Positions 53,883 to 61,519 of a stretch of DNA of 64,000 nt are shown one piece after another. Position numbers and translations under genes: made by a program. The notes below the pieces were generated by a model. The model ran no database searches and was not told the DNA's origin. It was given only the letters and a program-made list of their open reading frames with translations. This DNA comes from an uncultured Prevotella sp. (GTDB lineage Bacteria > Bacteroidota > Bacteroidia > Bacteroidales > Bacteroidaceae): assembly GCA_900550365.1 (NCBI GenBank), contig URRR01000011.1:1-64000 (forward strand), written 5' to 3'. How positions within the stretch are numbered: the first letter of the stretch is position 1; the number at the start of each line of letters is the position of its first letter.

Positions 53883-54419
53883 ATGATTTTACGCCACTCT
53901 AAGCGCACGGTTCCGCAACTTAACACCACGTCAACGGCTGACATATCGTTTATCCTGCTGGTGTTTTTCCTTGTGATGACGTCAATGGACGTTGACAAGG
54001 GCCTCTCACGTGTGCTTCCTCCGATTCAGAATGATAATGAAACGGAAGTCACCGAGGTGGCTAAAAGTGACGTCCTGACCATCCGGCTAACGGCTGACAG
54101 CCGTCTGGTAGTGGACGGCCAGCCTATGGAGACAGGCAAGCTACGTTCCCGTGTGGTTACGTTTATCAGCAGGATGGCCGACAGCCGTCGTCATATTCTC
54201 CTGCTCGACGTTGACCGGCGGGCATCGTATGATTTGTATTTTAATGTCCAGAATGAGATAGTTGGGGCTTACAACGCTCTGCGTGACGGTTATGCAAGAC
54301 GCCGGTTCGGGCGTGCTTACGCATTATGTACACCGCGCCAGCGGGACGAAGCGAGGAAGTATTATCCGCAACGCATATCCGAGACGACAGCAGGAGAAAA
54401 GGAAGGAGGAGGTATATGA
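53883..54419 (+). CDS. ExbD/TolR-type protein, first copy
   Basis: This 178-residue protein has a cytoplasmic N-terminus (RHSKRTVPQLNTTSTADISF), one TM (about 20-38) with the proton-path aspartate in TADISF, and a periplasmic domain. It forms the Ton motor with ExbB. It overlaps the second copy by four bases. Confidence 0.9.
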   Translation: MILRHSKRTVPQLNTTSTADISFILLVFFLVMTSMDVDKGLSRVLPPIQNDNETEVTEVAKSDVLTIRLTADSRLVVDGQPMETGKLRSRVVTFISRMADSRRHILLLDVDRRASYDLYFNVQNEIVGAYNALRDGYARRRFGRAYALCTPRQRDEARKYYPQRISETTAGEKEGGGI

Positions 54420-54883
54420 GCTTTTTCAGACATGTCAGACGTGAGGTGCCGGTGCTCAATACGGCTTCATTGCCCGACCTTATATTCACCGTCCTCTTCT
54501 TCTTCATCACCGTAACACATATGAGAGAGGTTACTTTAAAGGTGAAATACCGCGTTCCGGAAGGTACGGAGCTTACCAAACTGGTCAAGAAATCTGCTGT
54601 CACCTATATATATATAGGACGTCCCACTGACGGTATGGGGCGCGTTGTAAGTGAAAAAAGCCGAATACAGGTGAACGACAAGTATGTAGACGTGCCGGCC
54701 GTGACCGATTATGTGGCTGATGAGCGTAGCCGGATGTCACCCGAAGATGTGCGCATAATGAGTGTATCGTTGAAGGCTGACCGCTCTACTCCTATGGGAC
54801 TAGTGTCTGACGTGCGTCAGGCGTTAAGGCTGGCAGGTGTCACGCGCATCAATTATTCAGCCACACAAAAAGGCGAAAAATAA
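54416..54883 (+). CDS. ExbD/TolR-type protein, second copy
   Basis: This 155-residue protein has the same plan as the previous gene: VRREVPVLNTASLPDLIFTV with the TM aspartate in PDLIF, one TM (about 20-37) and a periplasmic domain. Two unlike ExbD proteins per operon are common in Bacteroidetes. The ATG at 54,416 overlaps the preceding stop, which settles the start. Confidence 0.9.
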   Translation: MSFFRHVRREVPVLNTASLPDLIFTVLFFFITVTHMREVTLKVKYRVPEGTELTKLVKKSAVTYIYIGRPTDGMGRVVSEKSRIQVNDKYVDVPAVTDYVADERSRMSPEDVRIMSVSLKADRSTPMGLVSDVRQALRLAGVTRINYSATQKGEK

Positions 54884-54967
54884 TTTATCAATTTACGGTA
54901 AAGTTTTAATCTATAACATAATCGTAAAAAATTGCTTACGATTTGTTGTATAAATAATATTTTTTTG

Positions 54968-54975
54968 TATCTTTG
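54968..54975 (+). promoter_or_regulatory. Promoter -7 box TATCTTTG
   Basis: A consensus -7 box about 90 bases before the Lrp-type gene. Confidence 0.5.
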
Positions 54976-55063
54976 CGGAAAAGTTATCATGCACGGATGG
55001 ACAGGACATGAACAGTCCGGAGTACAGCCGTGCCATTCTCATTAATAATTTATTAAAGGCAAA

Positions 55064-55558
55064 ATGGCACATCACAATTTAGATTCGTTAGACAAGAAAA
55101 TACTGAAACTCATTGCTGAAGATGCCCGCATACCTTTTCTGGAGGTTGCGCGTTCATGCAATGTAAGCGGCGCAGCCATTCATCAACGTATCCAGAAGCT
55201 AAACACTTTGGGAGTTCTGAAAGGCTCTAAATTTATAATTGACCCTGAGAAAATCGGTTATGAGACATGCGCTTACATAGGTCTGAACCTGAAAAATCCG
55301 GAGAATTTCGATGCTGCGGTTGATGCCTTGAAGCGTATTCCGGAGGTAGTTGAATGTCATTATACGACCGGCGACTATGACATGTTTATCAAGATATACG
55401 CCGTCAACAATCATCATCTGCTTAATATCATACACGACCGTCTGCAGCCTCTTGGCCTTTCGCGGAGCGAAACCATTATTTCGTTTAATTCAGCTTTCAG
55501 CCGTCAGTTGCCGATTATCGACATGCCGGTAGATGATATTGATGCTGATGAGGAATAA
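55064..55558 (+). CDS. Lrp/AsnC-family transcription regulator
   Basis: This 164-residue protein has an N-terminal HTH (about 4-55, LDKKILKLIAEDARIPFLEV followed by CNVSGAAIHQRI) and a C-terminal AsnC ligand-binding domain (about 68-145, with VECHYTTGDYDMFIKIYA). It is a monocistronic global- or amino-acid-response regulator with its own promoter. Confidence 0.92.
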   Translation: MAHHNLDSLDKKILKLIAEDARIPFLEVARSCNVSGAAIHQRIQKLNTLGVLKGSKFIIDPEKIGYETCAYIGLNLKNPENFDAAVDALKRIPEVVECHYTTGDYDMFIKIYAVNNHHLLNIIHDRLQPLGLSRSETIISFNSAFSRQLPIIDMPVDDIDADEE

Positions 55559-55671
55559 ACATTTGTTTTATAAGAAACTTGTTGTTATTACTTGCGCTTG
55601 CGTCCGCTTACGTTGCGGTGCAGGCGCAAGGTCGTTTTATGGCCGTTACTTATAATAATGACAGTCTGTAA
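55548..55671 (+). pseudogene. Truncated secreted-protein remnant
   Basis: An ATG overlapping the Lrp 3' end begins MRNKHLFYKK. One base over, the reading gives a clean signal peptide LLLLLALASAYVAVQAQ followed by GRFMAVTYNNDSL-stop. The short R-F-x-x-x-T-Y-N stretch recalls endonuclease/exonuclease/phosphatase proteins, but too little is left to be sure. Confidence 0.35.
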
Positions 55672-55705
55672 GTATATGAGCTAAAGATGAATAAACGATA
55701 AACGC

Positions 55706-55750
55706 AAAAAGACAAGGACAATAAAGAATGTGCCCTTGCCTTTTTTTATT
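55706..55750. terminator. Bidirectional terminator
   Basis: CAAGGACA and TGCCCTTG arms between AAAAAG and CTTTTTTT tails, separating the Lrp side from folA. Confidence 0.7.
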
Positions 55751-55770
55751 TAGTTTACTGTGTCTGTATG

Positions 55771-56253
55771 TTATTTCTTCGTATAGTCCACGAAGGCGAA
55801 ATCATAGGCATGCTTCTCGTCCTTCGTGTGTTTTTCGCGGCTAACTTCGTGCCAGTCGCTGTATTCAGGAAAGAAAGCGTCTGCGCCATCAGGCGTATCT
55901 TCTATTTCCGTAAGGCAAAGACGGTCGGCATATGTCATGGTCTCAGCGTACACCTCAGCGCCGCCTATGATGTAAATATCCTCATTATCAGAGCAATGTT
56001 TGAGGGCTTCGTCAAATGAAGTGTACGTGTCACAGCCCTTAAAGTCATGCCTTGTGCGGCTCAGTACAATGTTTCTTCTGTTAGGCAACGCCCCCTTCGG
56101 CAGCGATTCAAACGTCTTGCGGCCCATGATTATGGTATGTCCCGTGGTAAGAGCCTTAAATCTTTTCATGTCGTCAGGCAGCCAGTATATCAGTTTGTTG
56201 CCCTTGCCTATGGCACGGTTGCGTGCCACGGCCGCTATGATAGATATTCGCAT
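55771..56253 (-). CDS. folA: Dihydrofolate reductase
   Basis: This 160-residue enzyme reduces dihydrofolate to tetrahydrofolate. Landmarks are AAVARNRAIGKGNKLIYWLP, DMKRFKALTTGHTIIMGRKT, RRNIVLSR and IYIIGGAEVY. It lies 63 bases downstream of thyA on the same strand, the usual functional pairing. Confidence 0.95.
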   Translation of the reverse strand: MRISIIAAVARNRAIGKGNKLIYWLPDDMKRFKALTTGHTIIMGRKTFESLPKGALPNRRNIVLSRTRHDFKGCDTYTSFDEALKHCSDNEDIYIIGGAEVYAETMTYADRLCLTEIEDTPDGADAFFPEYSDWHEVSREKHTKDEKHAYDFAFVDYTKK

Positions 56254-56316
56254 GTTGCGTCTTTTGTTTTATTTCTTATGATAATTATCGGTTAATTTTT
56301 CTCCTTCAAATCATTG

Positions 56317-57111
56317 TCATACGCTTACTTTGCCCGGAATATGAGGCCAAGGGTCATAGTTCTCAAGCTTGAAGTCCTCGTATTTGAAGTCGAAAATGTT
56401 CTTAACGTCAGGGTTGATGACCATTTTCGGCAGCGGGCGGGGCGTGCGTGTAAGCTGCAGGTGCACCTGTTCAAGGTGGTTAAGGTACAGATGCGTGTCG
56501 CCTGTTGTGTGTATAAAGTCGCCCGCTTTCAGTCCCGTAACCTGAGCGACCATCATCAACAGCAGCGCATAAGAGGCGATGTTGAACGGTACACCGAGGA
56601 ACGTGTCGGCGCTGCGCTGGTAAAGCTGCAGACTGAGGCGGCCGTCTGCCACGTAGAACTGAAACAGACAGTGGCATGGAGGCAGGTGCATCTGCTCAAT
56701 TTCGGCCACATTCCATGCGCTCACTATCATGCGGCGTGAATCCGGGTTATGCTTAATCTGCTCTATTACGTTGCTTATCTGGTCGATATGTCCGCCGTTA
56801 TAGTCGGGCCATGAGCGCCACTGATGACCGTAAACCGGGCCGAGCTCGCCGTTCTCGTCAGCCCATTCGTTCCATATTCGCACGCCGTGCTCCTGAAGAT
56901 ATTTCACGTTTGTGTCACCTTTCAGAAACCAAAGCAGCTCGTAGATGATTGATTTCAGGTGCAGCTTCTTCGTTGTAAGCAACGGAAAACCGTCATCCAG
57001 GTTGAATCTCATCTGGTTACCGAAGATGCTTATCGTGCCTGTTCCGGTGCGGTCGTGCTTCTTTACGCCTTCCGTAACGATGCGGTTAAGCAAGTCAAGA
57101 TATTGTTTCAT
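56317..57111 (-). CDS. thyA: Thymidylate synthase
   Basis: This 264-residue enzyme is the same length as the E. coli enzyme and converts dUMP to dTMP. The catalytic cysteine (about residue 146) lies in HLPPCHCLFQF. Also visible are DGFPLLTTKKLHLKSIIYEL, VYGHQWR, and QRSADTFLGVPFNIASYALL. It produces the dihydrofolate recycled by the adjacent folA product. Confidence 0.97.
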   Translation of the reverse strand: MKQYLDLLNRIVTEGVKKHDRTGTGTISIFGNQMRFNLDDGFPLLTTKKLHLKSIIYELLWFLKGDTNVKYLQEHGVRIWNEWADENGELGPVYGHQWRSWPDYNGGHIDQISNVIEQIKHNPDSRRMIVSAWNVAEIEQMHLPPCHCLFQFYVADGRLSLQLYQRSADTFLGVPFNIASYALLLMMVAQVTGLKAGDFIHTTGDTHLYLNHLEQVHLQLTRTPRPLPKMVINPDVKNIFDFKYEDFKLENYDPWPHIPGKVSV

Positions 57112-57174
57112 TGTCCTTATTTTATTATAACGGTATGATATTATGGCATGGCCGGCCTTATCTGCCGCTGCCGT

Positions 57175-58632
57175 TTATTCAGCGGTTACGTTGCTGCCGG
57201 TCCTTTCCTCTTTATCAATTACGCGGGTGTCCCCCTCAGGCGTGTGCGTGCTTTTTATCTTCCATTCGGCCGGATACAGGTTATTGGCGCGGTTGCCGAT
57301 ATTCTTCTCAAAGCCCAATGGCACGCTTTTATATCTCATCATGACATATCCGCGCGGAGTGTCAGGCGGCAGAGTGACGCTTTCCTTGCGTAAGTAACTG
57401 ACGGCCTGGCCGTAGTCAAGCTCTGCTGAAGGGAAAGCCGCGCTGTTAAGTGCCGTTGACAGTGCCAGGGCATGTGCCGGAATGACATCACGCCCCTTCA
57501 TCGTGCCGAGCTGAACGCCGGCTGAAAGCACCTTAAGAGATGCTGACGCTGCATCGAAAACGTTTTTCCATGTGCGTGGAATAGCCGTGAACGTGTCGCC
57601 ACAGCATGTCATTTCATAGCCGTCAGGTGACGTCAGCCACGACGTGCACGGGCAGGCGGCGTTGCTGTTACGCCTTCCGTTGCGGTCGCTTTTTTGTTTT
57701 TTTGTTTTCGTTTTACGGTTTCCGTGCTCACTGTCGCCGGTCTTCCGCATTACGGCCATGAACAGACCTTCACCACGTGTCAGCCCCGGCAGAAACCGGT
57801 ACACGGGCTTGTCGAAGCCGCTGAGCAGCGACCCCGTGATGCACCAGTCACCGGCAATGTCAACGGGCAGCATCTCGGCCCCCAGCTCTTCACATATATA
57901 GCGTACGTTTTCTTCGTTTTCCTTGGTGTTGAACGTGCACGTTGAATATATCAGAACACCTCCCTGACGCAGGCATGCCCATGCGTCGGCCACTATCTCA
58001 CGTTGCAGTCTGCGGCATTTATCTACGTTGCCGAGGCTCCATTCGCCTATGGCGTCAGGGTCTTTACGGAACATCCCTTCACCAGAACACGGCACGTCAG
58101 TAAGTATCACGTCGAACGTAAGACCGCTGCGGACAAAATCCTGCGGATAATTGTTTGTTACGATGACGTCAGGATGACCGAATTTCTGCATGTTCTCTGC
58201 CAGAACATGCGCGCGTTGTCTTATCGGTTCGTTGCTTATCAGCAGGCTGCCTTCAGGCAGGGCGGCGCGTGCTACGGTAGATTTTCCGCCCGGAGCGGCA
58301 CACATGTCGAGCATGGTTACAGGGCCGTCAGTGACGTATTGGCGCATGACGCGGTCAAGAAACATTGACGAAGCCTCCTGAACATAGTACATACCGGCGT
58401 GCATCAGCGGGTCAAACGTGAACGCGGGCCTCGTCTTGAGATAAAATCCGTCACCGCACCAGACCACGCGGCCGTCAGCGTTGACTGCCGTCCACTTGCC
58501 GTCGAGGCATTTCAGAGGGTTCAGGCGTATGCTTACTGGAGCCTCACCGGCCAGCCCTTCGGCCAGCCGTTGCCACAGGCTGTCGCCCATGTCGGCCTTT
58601 GCCTGGGTTATAAAGTCGTCGGGCAGTGTCAT
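57175..58632 (-). CDS. RsmF/Sun-type RNA (cytosine-5) methyltransferase
   Basis: This 485-residue SAM enzyme has the signature DMCAAPGGKST near 108, DVPCSGEGMFRKDP near 177 (one catalytic cysteine) and IYSTCTFNTKENEENV near 225 (second cysteine). The C-terminal part, with PRGYVMMRYKSVPLGFEKN, resembles RsmF-type RNA-binding domains. It probably methylates 16S rRNA. A minus-strand -7 box TAACTTTG lies at 58,659-58,666. Confidence 0.9.
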   Translation of the reverse strand: MTLPDDFITQAKADMGDSLWQRLAEGLAGEAPVSIRLNPLKCLDGKWTAVNADGRVVWCGDGFYLKTRPAFTFDPLMHAGMYYVQEASSMFLDRVMRQYVTDGPVTMLDMCAAPGGKSTVARAALPEGSLLISNEPIRQRAHVLAENMQKFGHPDVIVTNNYPQDFVRSGLTFDVILTDVPCSGEGMFRKDPDAIGEWSLGNVDKCRRLQREIVADAWACLRQGGVLIYSTCTFNTKENEENVRYICEELGAEMLPVDIAGDWCITGSLLSGFDKPVYRFLPGLTRGEGLFMAVMRKTGDSEHGNRKTKTKKQKSDRNGRRNSNAACPCTSWLTSPDGYEMTCCGDTFTAIPRTWKNVFDAASASLKVLSAGVQLGTMKGRDVIPAHALALSTALNSAAFPSAELDYGQAVSYLRKESVTLPPDTPRGYVMMRYKSVPLGFEKNIGNRANNLYPAEWKIKSTHTPEGDTRVIDKEERTGSNVTAE

Positions 58633-59110
58633 TTGTTGCAGATGTTTTGCTTAGTCTGCAAAGTTACTAATAATTTTAAAGCTATCGGATAAAAAGCCGG
58701 ATGAATAATAATAATAACATTGATTTTGATAAAAATAAAGTCCGGCATGACCTTATTAAACGTTCATGCCGGGTATTGAGCAACCCCGAAAACAACCGTT
58801 CACATCATTGCCTGCACCCCTTTACAATGCGGTTTGCGGCAGGCGTGTAACCCGCTGATAATCAACGGCTCTGCAAAAGGCCGTCTTTTAGCGTCCAAAA
58901 GACGGCCTTTTGCAAGCCAAGAGATGACCTTTTGCAACGCGAAAGGCCACCTCTTGAAAAGAAGTTGAAGAAGTTATAGAAGTTAGCAGACAAGATACAA
59001 GCAAACAAGCCGACAAGAAGATTTGCCCCGCAAACAGCAAAGCATACGGCTTTAACTTCTAACGAGCGAAGCGAGTGATAACTTCTCTAACTTCTTTAAC
59101 TTCTTCCTAC
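58633..59110. other. Repeat-bearing intergenic region
   Basis: It holds the rsmF-type promoter, palindromic repeat copy 6 (58,871-58,958) and an inverted pair of three-fold GAAGTT/AACTTC arrays (58,962-58,988 and 59,082-59,106) forming a foldback of about 145 bases. No gene is seen. Confidence 0.6.
58871..58958. repeat. AAAAGGC palindromic repeat, copy 6
   Basis: The clearest copy: CTGCAAAAGGCCGTCTTTTA, TCCAAAAGACGGCCTTTTGC, GATGACCTTTTGCAACGC and GAAAGGCCACCTCTTG. The first two form a near-perfect hairpin. Confidence 0.7.
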
Positions 59111-59779
59111 TTACTCTTTATTCTTCTCGAGCCATTCAAGACGGCGTGCGTCAGGCAGATGCTTTACGCTGAAGTTGTCAAAGCGGACATTGAATCCGTC
59201 GCCGTCAGGGCAAGCTCCCATCATGCCAACCATTACCGGCGTGTTGTCCTGAAGCCATGCGTTACGCATCATTGTGTATTCCTTGTCATCGAAAGAATAG
59301 AATATCTCCACCGCGTCACGTCTGCGTACGGCCTTTATCCATATACAGTCTACCGGGCGGTCAAGAGAGATTACGCTCCAGTCTGAAGTGTGATGAGTAA
59401 CCACCACGCTCAGATTATACTTCCCGTCAACGTATTCTATGCCCGCCTTGATGTAGTTCTCATGGTCAATACGTATCATGAGGCCGGCCTGGTCGAAGCG
59501 CTGGCGGTAGTCGCCGGTAATCTTCACCTTGGCCTCAAACTCGCCGCCGTAAGTAGAGTAGAGGAAGGGCGCGTCGTCAACGGTAAAACCATAGTGGGAT
59601 ATACGCCAGTAGTCACTCTTCGGCGTGACCGCCATTGTCAGCGCGCCCTTGTCTATATTCCAGGCCTCCGGCTCGTTATACCACGTCATTTTCTCCAAAG
59701 ACTGAGCCCTTGAGGCTGTCAGCGTGCCTGCCGCCAGCAGAGCCGTTGCTATTGCTTTTGCCATAATGTTTCTTTTCAT
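59111..59779 (-). CDS. Secreted DUF1349 protein
   Basis: This 222-residue protein has a signal peptide (MKRNIMAKAIATALLAAGTL, cleaved near SRAQ) and a DUF1349 concanavalin-like domain (KSDYWRISHYGFTVDDAPFL, then FDQAGLMIRIDHENYIKAGI). The fold suggests carbohydrate binding in the envelope; activity is unknown. The start at 59,779 begins the signal peptide; the upstream extension covers the promoter. Confidence 0.87.
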   Translation of the reverse strand: MKRNIMAKAIATALLAAGTLTASRAQSLEKMTWYNEPEAWNIDKGALTMAVTPKSDYWRISHYGFTVDDAPFLYSTYGGEFEAKVKITGDYRQRFDQAGLMIRIDHENYIKAGIEYVDGKYNLSVVVTHHTSDWSVISLDRPVDCIWIKAVRRRDAVEIFYSFDDKEYTMMRNAWLQDNTPVMVGMMGACPDGDGFNVRFDNFSVKHLPDARRLEWLEKNKE

Positions 59780-59806
59780 TTGATTTGGATTTATGAGTAT
59801 TTTCAG

Positions 59807-59822
59807 TAACTTTGCAAAGTTA
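59807..59822. promoter_or_regulatory. Palindromic divergent promoter TAACTTTGCAAAGTTA
   Basis: This perfect 16-base palindrome contains a consensus -7 box TAACTTTG on each strand. It lies 28 bases before the DUF1349 start and 46 bases before the LuxR start, so the two transcripts would share one site. Confidence 0.6.
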
Positions 59823-59867
59823 TAAACCTTTGGCTTATCACGCAATAGTCATTAATAACCATTTTGA

Positions 59868-60632
59868 ATGAAGGCAGACAACAGGTCTAAGGTGATTGAC
59901 GCCATTCTTGCCGGGCAGGGCAGTGTTCTCAATGGCAGGACGGACGCTGACCTTGAGCGCTTTAAGGCGGTGGCTCAGGGATACGCCCTGTTGGAAAACT
60001 CTATTGCCGTGCTGAGCGATATGCATGCCGGCGTGAGCTATATATATTATGGTGGCTTTGCTGACCGTCTCGGGATGCGCCTTGAGAGACGTGCTGATAC
60101 GGTGATGTCGGTGTGGGAAGATGACGTTCTCAGTCTTGTCCACCCTGACGACTTGCCCTCAAAGTATATGTACGAGCTGGATTTCTTCCGCTTCGTTATG
60201 AGCCGTCCGGCCGCGCGCCGTCGCGATTACTATATGGCGGAAAGCCTGCGCATGAAGGACGCCGCAGGACTTTATCACCCTGTTCTTCACCGTCTGTTCT
60301 ACGTTACTGACTGTTCCGGCGGAGCCATTCGGCTCGCCCTGTGCCTCTACGGTCCGTTGTCGCCCGGCTTTGGAGGGCGTTGTGCAATATTCAATACGGT
60401 AAGCGGTCGCGTCACCGAGCTTGCCAGCCATAGTCCGGACGGCCTGTTGTCTGGCCGTGAGCTGCAGGTTCTGAGGCTGATAGCCGACGGTAAACCGAGC
60501 AAGACCATAGCCTGCGAACTGTCGATAAGCATCAACACCGTCAGCCGACACCGCCAGAACATACTTGACAAGCTCCACGCCCGTAACTCAATGGAGGCCT
60601 GCCGAATGGCCGCAAGGCTCAGACTGATATAA
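59868..60632 (+). CDS. LuxR-family transcription regulator
   Basis: This 254-residue protein has an N-terminal PAS-like region (about 35-160) and a C-terminal GerE-type HTH (about 193-252: LSGRELQVLRLIADGKPSKT then ISINTVSRHRQNIL). There is no receiver domain. It is divergent from the DUF1349 gene and shares its promoter palindrome, so it may control that gene or itself. Confidence 0.88.
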   Translation: MKADNRSKVIDAILAGQGSVLNGRTDADLERFKAVAQGYALLENSIAVLSDMHAGVSYIYYGGFADRLGMRLERRADTVMSVWEDDVLSLVHPDDLPSKYMYELDFFRFVMSRPAARRRDYYMAESLRMKDAAGLYHPVLHRLFYVTDCSGGAIRLALCLYGPLSPGFGGRCAIFNTVSGRVTELASHSPDGLLSGRELQVLRLIADGKPSKTIACELSISINTVSRHRQNILDKLHARNSMEACRMAARLRLI

Positions 60633-60707
60633 GCGCCGACGCGTCAGCCGCTGAGTATGACGATGAACAAAAAGCGCGGAGGCGTGCCGATTGTCGGTCA
60701 AAATTAT

Positions 60708-60715
60708 TAATTTTG
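60708..60715 (+). promoter_or_regulatory. Promoter -7 box TAATTTTG
   Basis: A consensus -7 box 25 bases before the LUD-domain gene. Confidence 0.5.
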
Positions 60716-60740
60716 CATACGGTTTTAAATCAAAAGCATT

Positions 60741-61376
60741 ATGACACCTAAGGAAATACGCAACGAAAGACTTGCACAGAAGATGATAAAGAATCTCATG
60801 CGCCGTAACTTTGAGGCATTTTACTGCCCCACGGCGGCTGAGGCTGTAGAACGTATCTCGGCTCTTATCCCCGACGGCAGCACGGTGACATGGGGCGGCT
60901 CGATGACGATACGCGACATGGGGCTGACTAAAGCTCTGCATGCACGTAACCTTAATGTGCTCGACCGCGACCTTACGTCAGACCCGGCCGAGGCGCAGCG
61001 TATATACCGGGAGGCCTTCTCGGCTGATTTTTATCTGTCGAGTGTCAATGCGATAAGTGAGGACGGAGTGATAGTAAACATTGACGGCAACGGCAACAGA
61101 GTGGCCGCCATAACCTTCGGACCTAAGAAAGTGATATTTGTAGTGGGGCTGAATAAGGTGACGCAGGACGTTGACAGCGCCCTGGCCCGTGCGCGTTCTA
61201 CGGCCAGTCCGATTAATGCCGCCCGCTTTGACATCAAGACACCATGCCAGGCCGACGGCATCTGCCATAACTGCAATTCGCCTGAAAGCATCTGTAACTA
61301 CATCCACTTCATGCGCAATTCTCACCCTGCAAAGCGCCATACCGTAGTGCTCGTCGGCGAGGATTTGGGATACTGA
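60741..61376 (+). CDS. LUD-domain protein (lactate-utilisation type)
   Basis: This 211-residue protein has a LUD/LutC-like domain throughout: VTWGGSMTIRDMGL near 54, DFYLSSVNAISEDGVIVNID near 95, and GNGNRVAAITFGPKKVIFVV near 115. A cysteine-bearing C-terminal part (CQADGICHNCNSPESIC) could hold a metal. Stand-alone LUD proteins of this size are common in anaerobes; the substrate is not known. Confidence 0.87.
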   Translation: MTPKEIRNERLAQKMIKNLMRRNFEAFYCPTAAEAVERISALIPDGSTVTWGGSMTIRDMGLTKALHARNLNVLDRDLTSDPAEAQRIYREAFSADFYLSSVNAISEDGVIVNIDGNGNRVAAITFGPKKVIFVVGLNKVTQDVDSALARARSTASPINAARFDIKTPCQADGICHNCNSPESICNYIHFMRNSHPAKRHTVVLVGEDLGY

Positions 61377-61380
61377 TGGC

Positions 61381-61519
61381 GTTAAGGATTAAGAGTTAAG
61401 AATTAAGAAATAAGCAAATACGATTTTCAGCATCATATTAAATTCTTGATTCTTCACTCTTAGTTCTTAATTATTGAAATATTTCGTAACTCTTGATTCT
61501 TAATTCTTAATTAAAAAAA
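61381..61519. repeat. AT-rich foldback between the LUD gene and topB
   Basis: GTTAAGGATTAAGAGTTAAG at the left and inverted TTGATTCTTAATTCTTAA at the right form imperfect arms. The inner CTTCACTCTTA word also occurs at 50,323 and near 44,747. Confidence 0.55.

Noticed and set aside
56314..56739. Plus-strand open frames over folA, thyA and the RsmF-like gene
   Set aside because: All are antisense shadows of well-conserved enzymes with complete catalytic motifs.
14719..58958. CRISPR array
   Set aside because: The AAAAGGCCGTCTTTT units are scattered between distant genes in clusters of two to four, palindromic and without regular spacers; no cas gene is present.
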